DNA of 64,000 nucleotides, from contig NHZP01000022.1 in assembly GCA_003313425.1 (NCBI GenBank), positions 372,001 to 436,000 of the forward strand, read 5' to 3'. The notes under the pieces were generated by a model. That model was not told the DNA's origin. It did not search any database and was given only the letters and a program-made list of their open reading frames with translations. A program made the position numbers and the translations under genes. Shown piece by piece: positions 34,246-47,074 of this stretch. This stretch comes from Pseudopyrenochaeta lycopersici. Its lineage: Eukaryota > Ascomycota > Dothideomycetes > Pleosporales > Pseudopyrenochaetaceae. Each line of letters opens with the position of its first letter. Position 1 is the stretch's first letter.

Positions 34246-36153
34246 ATGGAGAAACTCCGGCGTTCCAAAGTTGCCCACTGGAGCAACAAGCTCGCTGTGG
34301 AGAGTGAACCAAATCTCACGACAGCACAGCTTATGCTGTTCAACCATGACCTTAAACCTGTTCGTATACCTCTTTCCTGATATGAAACTGCTGGCTGATC
34401 TGTCGAAGGTTGAACCTGAGCGTCGACAATGGGGTGCTTGGAATTTCGTAGGATTTTGGGTTGGTACGTCACAGATACCCAATTCGGAGCACAGGGGAAG
34501 GCTAATTTCTCACAGCCGATTCCTTCAATATCAACACCTGGATGATTTCCTCAGCAAACATTGTTGATGGTCTTTCATGGTGGCAATCATGGATTTGCGT
34601 TTGGGTAGGAGATATCACTATCCTGCTATAATACTTTGTTCTGATAAACGAACAGCTCGGCTATTCCATCGCAGCCTGCTTCGTCTGTATGACAGGACGA
34701 ATTGGTGCGACATACCACATCTCCTTCCCGGTCGTTAATCGAGCTTCTTTCGGGATCTGGGGTGCGCTATGGCCTGTTTTCAACCGTGCAGCAATGGCGT
34801 GCGTCTGGTATGGTGTTCAAGCTTGGATCGGTGGAGATTGCGTGTATCTGATGATCCGAGCTATTTGGAACAATTGGCGCGATGTGAGTCTATCACCACA
34901 AGGAACCTCGTGAAAATGCTGACTTTTCGTAGGAAGACATGCAGAATCCTACTGCAGGAGGGATTCACAACGGCATTCCCAGCTCCGGTACCAACACTGT
35001 GGCCTTCGTGTCCTTTTTCCTCTTCTGGCTGGGCTCCCTTCCCTTCATCTGGCCACCCGTCCACAAAATTCGGCATCTGTTCACGGTGAAGGCATATTTT
35101 GTGCCGACAGCTGGCATTGCGTTCTTCGTCTGGGCCGTTGTAAGAGCCAAGGGCATCGGGCCAATTGTTCACCAACCTGGTACGGCGAAGGGATCCACTC
35201 TCGCTTGGGTAATGGTCCGCGGTATCATGAGCTCGATCGCCAATTTCGCAACATTGATCGTGAATGATCCCGACTTTGCTCGTTTCGCCAAAAAGCCTTC
35301 GGACGCATTTCTGCCGCAACTCCTCACTATCCCCATCGGTTTTGCTGTAACATCCTTCATCGGCATCATTGTGTCTTCTTCGTCCACTGTGATCTTTGGT
35401 GAGGCCATTTGGAATCCTCTGCGCCTGCTAGAGGCCTTCCTTGAAGAAGGTGGCTCTGCACAACGTTTTGGAGTCTTCATGATTGCAGCTGCTTTCACAC
35501 TTGCACAGCTTGGTACTAACATTGCCGCCAACTCCATTTCTGCCGGTACGGATATGACAGCCCTGGCTCCGCGCTGGATTAGCATTCGACGAGGTGGATA
35601 TATTTGCGCACTCGTCGGTCTTGTCATGTGCCCATGGAACCTCCTCAAATCGACCAACAGCTTCACCACCTACCTTTCCGCCTACTCTGTCTTTTTGTCT
35701 TCCATCGCTGGTGTAATGATTTGCGACTACTATATTGTGCGCAAGGGATTCCTTCAAATTAAGGACCTATACTCTGGCAAGAAATCTGGCCCTTACTATT
35801 ATACTTTCGGCTTCCACTGGCGGGGATATCTTGCGTACATTGCCGGTATTCTCATCAACGTTGTTGGATTTGTTGGCGCCATTGGAGTTGATGTGCCTAT
35901 TGGCGCCAAACGTATTTACGATCTCAACTTCTTTGCGGGATTCCTCGTCGCATCTGTGTCCTACTGGGGCCTCTGCAAGATCTCGCCGATTCCGGCAACT
36001 AGCGATGTCTGGATGGAGGTCGGCGACGAAATTACGGACGTATCAGTTGCGTACCATGATAGTGATGTCGAGCGGTATGATGAGGAGACAATGCATGGGG
36101 GTAAGGGTTCACATCAGCCAATGGACGAGACGGTCGACTCCAAGAAGTTTTAG
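34246..36153 (+). CDS. NCS1-family nucleobase permease (uracil/allantoin/uridine type)
   Basis: Proton-coupled importer of the Fur/Dal4 branch of nucleobase-cation-symport-1. Five exons: 34246-34359, 34409-34463, 34516-34604, 34656-34883 and 34933-36153. Phases agree, giving 568 aa. Signatures are [19 protein letters not shown] at the start, then [58 protein letters not shown] and the later [15 protein letters not shown]. Twelve membrane segments are expected and visible as hydrophobic blocks; both tails are cytoplasmic. The first donor (GTTCGT) is weak. The frame stays open for 90 codons upstream without an ATG and would encode EDTEREPLLQQQ, so a further 5' exon is likely (possible start 33762). 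Uracil, uridine or allantoin cannot be told apart by eye. Confidence 0.92.
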
Positions 36154-37521
36154 GCGTGATCTCCACTATTGAGAGGCGTAAGGAGCTCCGTGACGGACAC
36201 TTATCGCTTCCTTTTGGAATACCTAATGACACGTAATGTTATGTTCGAAATGATGCTTTTGTGAGTTGGAGTTGGAGTAGATACCAGACTTTCTTTAAAG
36301 TCATGACCAGCCGCTTTTCATAATGACATTGATCATCTCTACTTTCAAACAAGACTCACACATTTGATGCAAGCCTGGCTTTGGTTTCGATGTTACTAGT
36401 ACATTGTTTATCTTGATAAGCGTAGTTGAGATATGGAGGCCTGCAACTAAGACGCCGTGGCTGAACTAGTCGGAAGAAGGCTGTTTAAGAACATCATTTG
36501 CTTGCTTTTCCTCAGCCGACAAAAAGAATGAAATACGCTAAGGACGTTAAGCAGTTGGCATGGTGAAGACAGCCATTAGAACCGGCACTGTATCGAGTCC
36601 GATGATCTAGCCTGCTCCATAACGCCTGAGGGCCGGGGTCATTCGGTCGAACGACAGAACTCTTTCATTTACCCCTCATAAACGACTATCAAACACATGA
36701 CCGCCGAGTATACTGCCGTTCGAAGCATAAAGCTTCTTTTTGGTGATAAAGCTCATGACTCGACCAGTTTCAATCGACACGAAACATAACACAACACAGC
36801 TCTCACAGCCTGATCTAGACCTATGACTGCAGCGCTGGAGAAAATTGCAGGCTGTGGTATTCCTATCATCTTAGTTCTCTGAACTTTGAGGGCCGCTCTC
36901 TCCGCGACGGTTTACTGCTTGGCATCTTCGATCAGCAGTAATTATTGCAACTTTGCTGGCTCCACTGTCTTTGCTCGGCATCAAAACACATCGAGAGACT
37001 CTTACTTTCAATATTACACTTAACACTGAACCTTCAATGTCGGCTGAATCTGCTTCTAGAAGGTCTGGCTTACTTGACACCTCACTCGTCTGTGGCACAT
37101 GTCTCGTCATCTTACATACCCCATAGCAACCACATATTAAACATCTGGGGCACCACAAGGCTTTCGCATCATTTCCAGATCTGGTTCGGTACTACAAGAG
37201 CCGGCATTGAGGCTCGCTGCTAGCGAGGCAAGTATAGTGTTTCATGACCAATGACGTTTAACCGGTCCGCCAACTCAACACTCGTATATTGTTTGGATAT
37301 TGGTGCTTATTATCGCATCTATCTGGGTATAACGTGATGAAACTTATCTCATGGTGATGGTTGCTGAGGAGTGGAGATGGGATCACGAGGTATATTGCAT
37401 GGGATACTGAATGGTAGCGATGGGTGGTCCTTGGAGCTGGCGAGTATAAAAGGAAGAGAAATCGACTGTTCGTACTACATTACGCATCAAACCAACATTC
37501 GAGTTCCATATCGACGCCAAC
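36154..37521. other. Intergenic / AA9 promoter
   Basis: No gene seen over about 1.4 kb. The right end carries a clear TATA box for the AA9 gene. Confidence 0.5.
37445..37452 (+). promoter_or_regulatory. TATA box of the AA9 LPMO gene
   Basis: TATAAAAG located 77 bp before the ATG at 37522, an appropriate distance for a fungal gene with a short 5' untranslated region. Confidence 0.6.
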
Positions 37522-38369
37522 ATGCTGTTCTCCAACGTCTTCACCGCGACCGCGTTGCTTGCCGCTCAGGCTGCTGCTCACGGAGCTGTCACCAGCTATG
37601 TCATCGACGGAACGACTTACCCAGGGTATGATGAAGACTTTTCCCGAATGTGTCTTGTGTTTGAGTCATTATGGATTGTTACCTGACTTCTCTATGCTAG
37701 ATACGAAGGTTTCGCTCCCGCCACCTCTCCAAAGACCATCCAGCGTCAATGGCCAGACTACAACCCCACCATGACCGTTACCGATAGGAAGGTCATGTGC
37801 AATGGCGGTACTTCTGCCGACCTCTCAGCCAAGGTTGCCGCGGGCGGAAAGGTCAAAGCTATCTGGAAGCAGTGGACGCACGAGCAGGGCCCGGTTATGG
37901 TTTGGCTGTACAAGTGCTCCGGAGACTTCAAGAGCTGTGATGGCAGCGGCAAGAAGTGGTTCAAGGTATGGCCTATCTACTTACCACTTATCAAATCCTG
38001 GTGCTAACATGTCTTCAACAGATTGACCAGGAGGGCATGACCGCGCCACCACTCAGCGGCAGGGCCTGGGGAACCGCAAAGGTTCTGAAACAGCTGTACT
38101 GGGAGTCAACCATCCCTAGGTCGCTTGCACCCGGTAACTACCTGATCCGCCACGAACTTCTTGCTCTTCACCAAGCAAAGACACCTCAATTCTACGCCGA
38201 ATGCGCGCAGATCGAGGTCACTGGATCAGGCAGTGCACAGCCTGGTGCCAGCTTCCTGGCCAACATCCCTGGATACGCACCCCAGAGCGACCCAGGCATC
38301 ACTGTCGACACTTACTCAAGCACAGTCACAACTTACACTCCTCCTGGTCCCCAAGTCTGGAGCGGTTAG
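37522..38369 (+). CDS. AA9 (former GH61) lytic polysaccharide monooxygenase
   Basis: Secreted copper enzyme that oxidatively cleaves cellulose or related beta-glucans. Exons 37522-37625, 37701-37965 and 38022-38369; introns are 75 and 56 bp. The model gives 238 aa. Signal peptide MLFSNVFTATALLAAQAAA, with cleavage exposing His in HGAVTSYVIDG, the first ligand of the copper histidine brace. The second His is in YLIRHELLALHQA and the axial Tyr in QFYAECAQIEV. Cysteines in VMCNGG, YKCSGD and AECAQ fit the usual disulphides. No cellulose-binding module or linker follows; the protein ends shortly after a Thr/Ser/Pro tail. A TATA box lies upstream. All catalytic residues are present. Confidence 0.95.
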
Positions 38370-39808
38370 ATATTGGGCTGCCAATCAAAGAGGAGTCTCT
38401 AAATTGGTCAGAAGGCATACACTTTCTAGGATTTAAGTAGGATATCTACTCATTCTATGCACTTTAGCAGCCTGACCATGTGCTCCGATTCCTTGATATG
38501 CGGCTTGAATTGGTTTTCTTGGTCTTCCAAATTCCTGCTTCGTGAGAACTAGTGCCCTTCCTCTCAATGACATAGCTCGGCAGCTGCATGCATACATCTT
38601 CAAATGCTATAAAATATGATGAAAGAAGCCATAAATACATCTGCGGGGAGCAGTCATAATCTTTGTAGCTTCCTAACCTGTGAAGGCGATGATCACTAAC
38701 ACTGCATATGATCCAGCTCTTGCATTTGCTCTGCTACATGACCATGATATGAAGTCCTTGACCATCTCCACTCCCTACTAGTAAACTACGCAGCTACCTT
38801 AAATTCGTTATTCTTCAAATTCAAAGGACAAGTCAGCGTCGACACTCACACCAGCGCTATCTAAGAAGATACGGCCAGCTGCCGAGGCACTAGTCAGCCT
38901 CAATTACCTCGCATTACAGTTCAATGCCGTCTTCAACAGACACTGCTACTATGACAATCCTTTTCTCTTACTCTCCAGTAATACACCCTTGATTTCATGT
39001 GCTCAGCTTGTCGCTATCACTTATGTCTACAAGCTTTCTGCTCCTCTCCACCTCCATTATCATGGCCAAATACAACATGTACTACTACAATTCTTTGTTC
39101 CAAAACCTCCCCCCCCCCATTTTGAAAACGTCTCTGATATTACATTTACGGTCTTTCGAAGTTTTGACTTTGTCATCGTGAGTCTCTGTAGTGCCGACTA
39201 TCGCATTTCGCTTTCTCAACTTGTGCCATGACGCTGAGAAGACTTACCAATCGACATACGGGAGTTGGGACAACAGGGAAGTAGAATTCAACCGATGATA
39301 TCCTAATTCAAAATTTTTTTTTTTCAGAAATGGCAGGAAGTTAATAGCAAACTATTGGAAGTGCTTGGGGCAGTCAGCTCGTGACGAAGGGTTACTCTTA
39401 AACTAGCATCTCACTCCCAGTCTAAAGCTGCAAGATGCATATTCCATTTCAGACTACACAGCCTGAAGCTGACGTCAAAGTAAGTTGAAATTGAGGAGCC
39501 AAATCACGAGGAATATAGCACAAGGACGCCCATTTTGAACTTTTTAGAGAGGTATATATATTTGAACAAGGACATTTCCGGGGACAAGCGGTAAGCGCAT
39601 GCAACCCAATTCTCACTCCGATGCAAAACATCGGTAAATCCTATGCAACCAGAATCAGTCGCCTGATTACGGACGAAAACGCCAGACTCCACATCTGCCC
39701 ATTTTTGGAAAACAAAAAGTGTATGGGCTTTGAACACGCAGACAAAAAAATGCCTCATGGGTGCCGCGCGAGTTGCGAAACATGCTCGCACCAGGTCTGT
39801 ATGGAATT
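38370..39808. other. Intergenic, no supported gene
   Basis: About 1.4 kb. Short frames only. Contains a C10 run near 39108-39118 and a T13 run near 39315. The left part is presumably the AA9 3' untranslated region. Confidence 0.5.
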
Positions 39809-40568
39809 CTACTTCCTTACAGTCTTGCTCGCTTTGGAAACCAACTTGGTCAAGTCGGCATATACCTCTGCGAACTCTGCAGCGTCCTCGTCCTTACCCT
39901 CCTTCTTCTTGCCTTGCCGCTCCTTGGCGATCATAACTACGCTGGTTGGCCTCTTTGTTGCGCTCGCCTCGCCTAGCTGTGCTCGCGACTTGATGTAGAT
40001 GTAGGGGACGTTGTGGTCTTCGCAGAGGACGGGGATGTGCGAGATGACGTCCATGGGCGAGATGTCAGCGGCGATGACGACAATGGCAGGCGGGTCCGAG
40101 GTGTCTGAGGAGGAGGTGGCTGAGGTGGTGGATTTACGGAGCGCCTTGACGACTTCTTTTACACCGCGGCGGAGAGTCTTGGTTTTCGCGGCTGTGGGGT
40201 GGGTGTTAGGGTGCTGTTGCTGCTAGAATGTGGGTAGAAGGGGCGCGCAAGCAGCTACGCAACTTACACTTCTTGACAGTCTTCAAGATCTTCTTGACCT
40301 CCTTGTCGTTATCCGCTAGCGGGAATGCGAAGGGCACAAGTGCGCCGCGAGGCTCATCGCCCTCTTCACCGTCCACAACTCTGACCAGGGAGTCTTCTGG
40401 CGCTTTCTCGAGCTCGGCTTCGAGTGCGTCTACCATTTCAACATCGCCCTTGGACTTCTTCTCCTTCTTGTCCTTCTTGCTCTTGGATACGCCATCGCTC
40501 TCCGCGCGCTTTTCCTTCTTCTCTTTCTTCTCCTTCTTCAACTTTTTCTCCGCAATATCCTTGGCCAT
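39809..40568 (-). CDS. nhp2: H/ACA ribonucleoprotein subunit NHP2
   Basis: Core protein of nucleolar H/ACA snoRNPs, which direct rRNA pseudouridylation. Two exons: 40568-40268 and 40191-39809, joined with a phase-1 intron of 76 bp; 227 aa. The frame is open upstream to a GTG, but the first ATG is 40568 (MAKDIAEKK). The N-terminal ~60 residues are a Lys/Glu-rich low-complexity extension (KKEKKEKKEKR), longer than in yeast Nhp2 (about 156 aa in all) and probably a nucleolar targeting region. The L7Ae/L30e/S12e fold follows: VPFAFPLAD, KKILKTVKK, LRRGVKEVVKALRK, then IVVIAADISPMDVISHIPVL and CEDHNVPYIYIKSRAQLGEA. A GTAAGG three codons before the stop could be a splice donor, so the last residues are less sure. 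Confidence 0.92.
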
Positions 40569-41404
40569 TGTATATGACTGCGATTGAGTGACGCTCGGTA
40601 GCGATTGCACAATGCTATGAACTCGGGTGCTACTATGGCGTTTAGCTTTGTTGTTGTGAGCTGGGCGGAGCTGTGCTGCTCTTCTCTCTGCGGAGCTTTA
40701 GCAATGTGCCTCGAAATTTTTAGAGTCTGTGCGTAAGTCACTAGCAACGGTTATCGATTAGCGCCATTACATCCATCACCGCAGCATGCAGCCCATCATG
40801 AAAATCAAGTCAATAGCAATGTGTCAAATTGCAAAGAGATGTATTTGTACAGGACTATTTTTGAGACTAAAGGGACTCCTTCACTCCCGCGTCATCAATC
40901 TACTACTTCAATACCTTCCACCTCCGTCGCCGCGAAGCCAATTGAACAAGTATGTGGTATATGCAGAAGGAGACCCATGCGAACCGATACCCATAAACCC
41001 GGTAGACAGATAGGAGAAAATGTATTAGTCGAATGCAGCAAAGTCGGCGCTTGCAGCCAGATCGAAAGGAAACGCGCTTGGGGCCAGCCTCCAAAGTAGT
41101 CCAGAACATTGGTATGAACGAGGTAAAGATATTAGAAGGATGCCGGAGAGGAGAGCCTGAGCTCGAGTGTGTAATGAAGCTGGACCGGACCGCCCCATTG
41201 CGCCATATTGCCCTGATCTTAAGGAAAGGAAACGAGATAAGAGGTGACTGATGCTGGAACGCCAAACTCCAAGCCATGCTCCCAAATGCAAGGAGATGAC
41301 GACAGAAGCACAGGCAGAAAATCTCACAGTCTAGCAAAGAAACACAAAGAAAATTGAGAGAAGATCATAGAACATGGGTGGCACTGAGAGCTGAGTGCCC
41401 TGGC
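40569..41404. other. Intergenic, no supported gene
   Basis: About 0.8 kb between the NHP2 start codon and the stop codon of the C2H2 factor, both on the minus strand. Includes the NHP2 promoter and the 3' untranslated region of the C2H2 gene. No other gene seen. Confidence 0.5.
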
Positions 41405-44068
41405 CTAGTAGGCCATCTGCATCTCTAGGACTTGGACTCCACCGGCAGCCATTGAAGGTGTCGCGGATCCGGATCGAGAGGACATTGCGTCCTCGTAACC
41501 AACGAGGGCTTGTGAATGGAGCTTGAAAGCTTCACCCATGAGTTTGGTAATGCTGCACTGTATTAGCATGTTGTACGTTAAGAACGATGAGACTAGACAT
41601 ACCCCCAAACAACAACCTCGTCAATCATGCTACCCCAGAGTCGTGCAACTGTGGAGCTTAATTTCGCACCGTACACGTCGACCGAATCGTCGTCGAAGAG
41701 GTTGCGCAGCTTATTGTACATGGCCAGCTCTTCCTCGGTAGCTGGCTCTTCGTCATGTTCCAGACGGTAAAGCCACAATGTGAGGATGACCATGAGATCC
41801 ATTCCGGTGAGAGGATGCTCGATACTCCAGTTAGTAGCTGAGGTTCGTGCGACCCATCGAATGCCTTGAACGGCAGCCACTTCAATGCAGTCGAAGCACT
41901 CCTGGATAACCTTGATCATCTCTGGTGAGCGCTGGACCTTATCGCGGGCGTTGGTCATGGCAGCAGCGACTTCGTATGAGTCGTGGTAGCGAAGAGCCTC
42001 CTGGATCGACTTGAGATCAACAACAAGACGCGCCCGAGTGTTCCTGTAGAGTGCCATGGCATTGAAGATCAAGGGATGGCCCTTGTGTGGGGCGCTCAGC
42101 TGAACGACAACAGTCTCCGGCTCGCATAGCTCGAGCGACTTTTCCCAGGTCTCCAGAGCCAGTCTGAGTTTGTACTCGGTTACCACATCTTGGAGGGCCT
42201 CCGGGCTTCGCTTGTGATACCAGACCTCGAGGAAGAGGGCATTGATCATGACGCGCGTTGCGAATGCACTGTAGCGCGCTGTCTCTCCTTGGAAAAGGTT
42301 GTCGTGTGCTTGACGGAAGGTAATGATTTTGGATGCCGCCAAACTCTCGCGCCATGCCTCATCATCAGACACCTCCATGGTCCAAAGCGACTCCGAGGAG
42401 GGGAGCTCCAAGGTGTCGAATTCGTTGAAGCCCATAGCTGGGGTGTGGTTGTAGGTCAGGGTTAGAAGGCCGAAAAAGATGTATACTGCATAGTACGTTC
42501 GGCGACACTGCTCGTCGACCACCCACTCCTCGTGGTTTGGCTGGGCTCCCTCTCGAGCGTCTGAGCGAAGTTTGAGCTCATAGCGGTTTCCAGCAACCAT
42601 CTGGCACATGTTAGTCGGTGGAAAGAAGGGAGTGGAATAGGGTTACATACATTAGCGAGAAGGCTCTTGATGGAGCAAGCCCATTCTAGGCCCTTTGGAT
42701 CGCCGCTCCAGCTGGAGAAGATCATGTTTAGCAATGTGCTCTGCATGGTCCACAATGGGCATTTGCGCGAGCTAAAGTTCTCCTTGTTCTGTAGGAACTG
42801 ATTTACAAGGACCTTTGAGCCAATATGTAGCATGTAGGCCTGGTCCTGGTCAAAGATGTACAGGGCACCGATCGATAGCACAGCTAAGAGCAGTGGCGCA
42901 GACACCTCTGTAGGGTTGAATGTAGCAGGGTGCAGGAAGGGTAAGTGGTGGTGGAACAAGTCAAAGTACGTCTTGAGCAGGCGGTTGAGGGTGTTCAGGC
43001 TGGGCAGGTGGAATGTCTCGAGCAGCGCGTTTTCGCTGTCGTATTGCTTGATGTTCTCGTAGATCCTTGCACACTGCTCTTCCGAGTCGAGCTGGGGCGC
43101 CCTTGTCATCATCAGAGCTTGATTGGGACCGGGAGACTTGCGGTAGTCGACAGGCGACACTGGACCCATCATGGAGGGGTATGGCGACAGCGCGCCGGGG
43201 GTGCCGAGGCCATTGCCAGCGTTCATGGACTGAAAGGTGGGCGCCAACGTGTCGCTTCCGGACATGGTTCGCTCCATCAGCGGCGGCAGCTGGTGGGGGT
43301 GGGAGCTCAAGGCGCTGGCGCTGTTGAAGGCGGAATGGGCGTCTGGCTGGGTCTTGGGCTCGGGCTGGGGGACCATGGAGTCGCGCCAGGGCATCTGCGG
43401 GAGCATGTTCTGGCCGGGGGCAGTGTAGGGCATGACGGGCTCCATCAGCGAGGGGCCGGTCGGGGAGATGACGGGCTCGTGGTGCTCGGGCAGCATCTCA
43501 GGCTCCTGGCTGGCCATGGCCTTGTGGTGGAAGTCGGTCATCAGCATGGCGGCGGCCTCCATCTCCTCGTCCATGACATCGTTGTCTTCGATCTGCTCGA
43601 GGGTGGTGGCCGGGTTGAGGGGCGCGGGGCCCTTGGAGGGTCCGGCGTCGGCAGGCTTGTTGGCGGTGCGGCGCTTCTGCTCGCTGGGCAGCGGGGCGCC
43701 GCCGTCTTTGGCGTGGACGGTGCGGTCGTGTCGCAGCAGGAGATCGCGGCGCACAAAGGTGCTGCGGCATTTGAGGCACTTGAAGGGGCGCTCTTTGGTG
43801 TCTGTTGGATGAGGGGCAGTTAGCAACACCGTGTCAGTCTTCCCCGCAGCGCGACCACCGCGCGAGGTCCCGCATCAGTAAACAGCTACCCCGCCCCAAA
43901 AACAACCCAAGCTCCATCGCGACAACGAAGGGGGGGCAACTTACGAGAGCGCTCGTGGCGGCTGCGATGCTCGCTCCTGCTGAAGGCGCGGTTGCAGAAC
44001 TGGCACTTGTACTTCTTCTCGGGCGCGCCGGCTTTGCGTGCGGCCGCGGGCGACGAGTTGGACGCCAT
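41405..44068 (-). CDS. C2H2 zinc-finger transcription factor with fungal-specific domain
   Basis: Nuclear regulator with two N-terminal C2H2 fingers and a PF04082-type middle domain. Exons 44068-43945, 43801-42651, 42600-41603 and 41552-41405; introns are 143, 50 and 50 bp. Phases agree, giving 806 aa. Finger 1 is CQFCNRAFSRSEHRSRHERSH; the codon of its last His is split by the first intron. A TKERPFK linker leads to finger 2, CLKCRSTFVRRDLLLRHDRTVH. A Pro/Met/Ser-rich linker with poly-acid follows, then the helical fungal_trans region (FHHHLPFLHPATFN through YAVYIFFGLLTLTY). This is the ADR1/klf1-like architecture; the target genes are unknown. The high-GC 5' exon creates a 292-codon antisense frame, which I reject. 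Confidence 0.9.
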
Positions 44069-44616
44069 GTCAGCTGGCGGGAAAGCGCACGATGCGACGG
44101 GAGAGCGGTCAGGCCGATGCGTGAGGATGGCGATGACGGCCGGCGCGCGTGGGCGTTAAAGCGTGGTGATGGGTGCGGTGGGACTGCGGTGCTCGTCGTT
44201 CATTCCGCGAAATGTGCATGCGAGTAGCGATAGAACACCGGTACAGCCGGCGGCGGGCGGAGACTGAGAGGGCGACGGCGGCCGGGTGGGCTGCGTGCGC
44301 GACGATGATGGATCAATGGGCCGTGGATGGGATGGATGCGGTCGCAGCTGCGCGATTGCGGAATAAGGAGACACTGGAGGGAGGGGCAGCGCCAGCTTCC
44401 CAAAATCAAGGGCACGGATGTCCAAAGTAGCCTCACCAGCCACCCCTGTGATTTTGCTTCACCGAAATAATACGCTCCCGATGACAGCGCTAGCTGTAGC
44501 AAAACGTCCTGTCAATTATTACAATCTTACGTGTCGCCCGTCCTGTCCTCATACAATTTTAGTACGAGGAGCAGGCTGGCGAGATGCAGTCTTCAGGATC
44601 AGTCTTCAAGATGAGC

Positions 44617-44658
44617 CCTACACGATGAGCCTACAAGGTGAGTCTACAAGGTGAGTCT
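44617..44658 (+). repeat. 13-bp minisatellite (about three copies)
   Basis: Units CGATGAGCCTACA, AGGTGAGTCTACA and AGGTGAGTCTTCA follow each other, with a diverged 15-bp unit before them. Two copies contain AAGGTGAGT, a textbook 5' splice donor. Confidence 0.75.
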
Positions 44659-47074
44659 TCACCATCGCCTTTGTCATCGCCACAGACTTGACAACCTCAT
44701 GCTCATCAGTGTCTCTCACCCTCCGAGTTTTTCCTTTCCAACTACGCCCGAAGCACTGCGCATCTGGACCGAAATGCTACATGGCAGCCGCCTGTCCAAC
44801 CATTACTTTTGCCAGAGCCTCTTTGAGAAAGGTTTCGCCGTACCACCCGCTGTCAGCGGAGTCGACCCTCCCAACGGCCAGTGGTCGTACGGCATCAAGA
44901 AAGAGCGGTAAGAATATCCAGACTGCTTTTACCTGTTGAAGATGTAGTCCACACGGCGCCAGTTTGCAGATGCATCCGATGCATCTTAAGGCTCACCGCC
45001 TCACTATCCACACCTGCGCCATACAATACGTACTTACGTAGCACTCCAAAAATACAAACAAGTACACCCACTTTCCCCCCCGCCCCTGGCCTGTGTCATT
45101 CCACGACGAGGGGCTGCAGAAAAGGGGCACCCCTCGCACTCTGACAACATGACGCCAGGACTGCCCATCTAGCTTTCGCCAACAAAATGTTGCGGCAACG
45201 AGTAATTTGAGACGACCAGGGCGATCGCCGCTTGTCCTCACTCGTTCCTGGAAGCTATCCATACTTTCGGGCCATGATTCCCGTTCCCCGGACCCACTTC
45301 GTCACCTAGGTCCGGCCCACATCTGCAGCACACTACCAAAAAGCTCACCGAGCATTCAACATCACACAGCTCAAAGATGATGTCTTTTGTCTGCTTCCTG
45401 AATTTCCTCACCTCGGCCAACCGAGTCGCCAAGCCCATGTCGTCTCGCCTCGGGATAATGACATGCCTCGACCTGAATTCCCGGTCAGCACCAGAAGTGA
45501 AAGAGCCGCCCGCTAAGTACATCGCCCCGCTTGCCTCCCTTGGATTGGCGATGGCCCATGATCCCTGCGCATAGGCCCGCTGTCTAATAACAATCGGTGC
45601 CGTGACAAAATCGCTCGTGGCTCTTCACCGTCACTTTTCGCGCCTGAGCGACCGCAACATATATGTCCAACAAAACCCCCCTCAGGAGACCCCTCAGTCA
45701 CCGTGTCAGACATCATGAGGGGTATCACTTCTCATTTGAAACCCCGCGCTAGTACGTTTCTCGTAATGCTTTAGAAGTGAGAGGCCGGTTCGTGCTCGTA
45801 GTTTCAAGTGGCATTGAACGGTCTGTTCGCATGCACGGATGCCGATGGCTCGGGGCGCGTCCGCATCCGCGTAGGTACCATTGTTTTTTTTTTGGCTTGG
45901 TCGGGGCGAACGCGGCAAATATCTCGGGTGCAATATGAGCTGAAGGTAGCATGACGAAGTCTCGGAAGAGGTCACACACGATAGATAGTTCTTTTGAACA
46001 TGTTGGATAGGAACCACAGACAACATTCGCCTGACGATTTGGCTGAGCAAACACTATGCTCACAGAGATGCGATGAGATTCGAGCGGGTCTTGACACATC
46101 TCTATGTACAATTACGCAGCTCGTTTGCATTCTGATTGTGACTTTTAATCTTCTTAGCACCCATATGCCGGCCAACCTGCCCACCAGTCCTCAACGACCC
46201 CACCATATTCGATGATAACGAGGATGCTGATAAAAGACTGGATGATTGACCCACTCACACACACGCACACACAAGCCTGACCCACAAACCAGTGTCACAG
46301 AATCCAAGAATTCCCCTTCCGCTTCCACGCGACACACCAAGGGACTTTTAGAATAGCTTTGGCCACTAATGTCTGCCAGTTTTCTCTCCGAGTTTCCATC
46401 GGGCGCTCCACATTCAAATACGCGTGTCAGTCACCGCGTCACCTCATACTGGCTTCTACATTACGGAGCACAGCGCCGCTACTGCGAGAATCACATGCCC
46501 AACTATACATTCCACACCCTTAAAAGCGTGTTGCACGACTCAGAACAACACAAGTTGGCTGTTTTCGAAAGCCTGTGTTCTGGAGCAACATCTGTAAGTA
46601 TACTAGACAATGTTTGACGACAATTCCGCGGGTCAGCCAGACAAGGCCCGCGGAAGAGAGTGCGTGCGCGACACGGAACGGTGTTGGTCGAGGAACGGGC
46701 GTGGTCGCACAAGATGCATGATCGCACAATCCTCGATGCTCCGGCTTCCGCTCGCTTCGGGAGGGTCTCCCTTGTTATCCTTGAAGTCCACGTTTCATAG
46801 CGCAAAAATCCACGAATATGGAACGAGTCAAGCAGTGTTCTAGATGAACTGAGACCTGATTGCCCAGCATCCCCGCGCTCTAACCAGATGGCACTCGGCA
46901 TTATGAAGAGCTGATGGTAAAGCTTCTAACCGCAGGGGTGGTCACACGGCTCACACCGCAGCCAAGTCGCCAGAGCAGCTGTCTACATGGCGCCGACGGC
47001 GTCGACGTGAAATTTGGCGGTATAGATTGGCGCCTGAGGCTTCCGATGCTCTTTGAGGGCTGCACGACAACAAT

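Noticed and set aside
27059..39808. Possible secondary-metabolite gene cluster around the TRI12-like transporter and zinc-cluster protein
   Set aside because: No polyketide synthase, peptide synthetase, terpene cyclase, P450 or other backbone or tailoring enzyme lies nearby. The transporter, permease and LPMO look like independent nutritional genes.
42945..43823. 292-codon open frame on the plus strand
   Set aside because: It is antisense to the high-GC, Pro/Ser-rich part of the C2H2 transcription factor. The minus-strand frame carries true zinc fingers; the plus frame is Gly/Val/His-rich filler without family resemblance.
44699..44911. 70-codon frame beginning MLISVSHPPSFSFPTTPEA
   Set aside because: It looks somewhat protein-like but has no neighbouring exons, family resemblance or promoter signal. 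Kept only as a remark.
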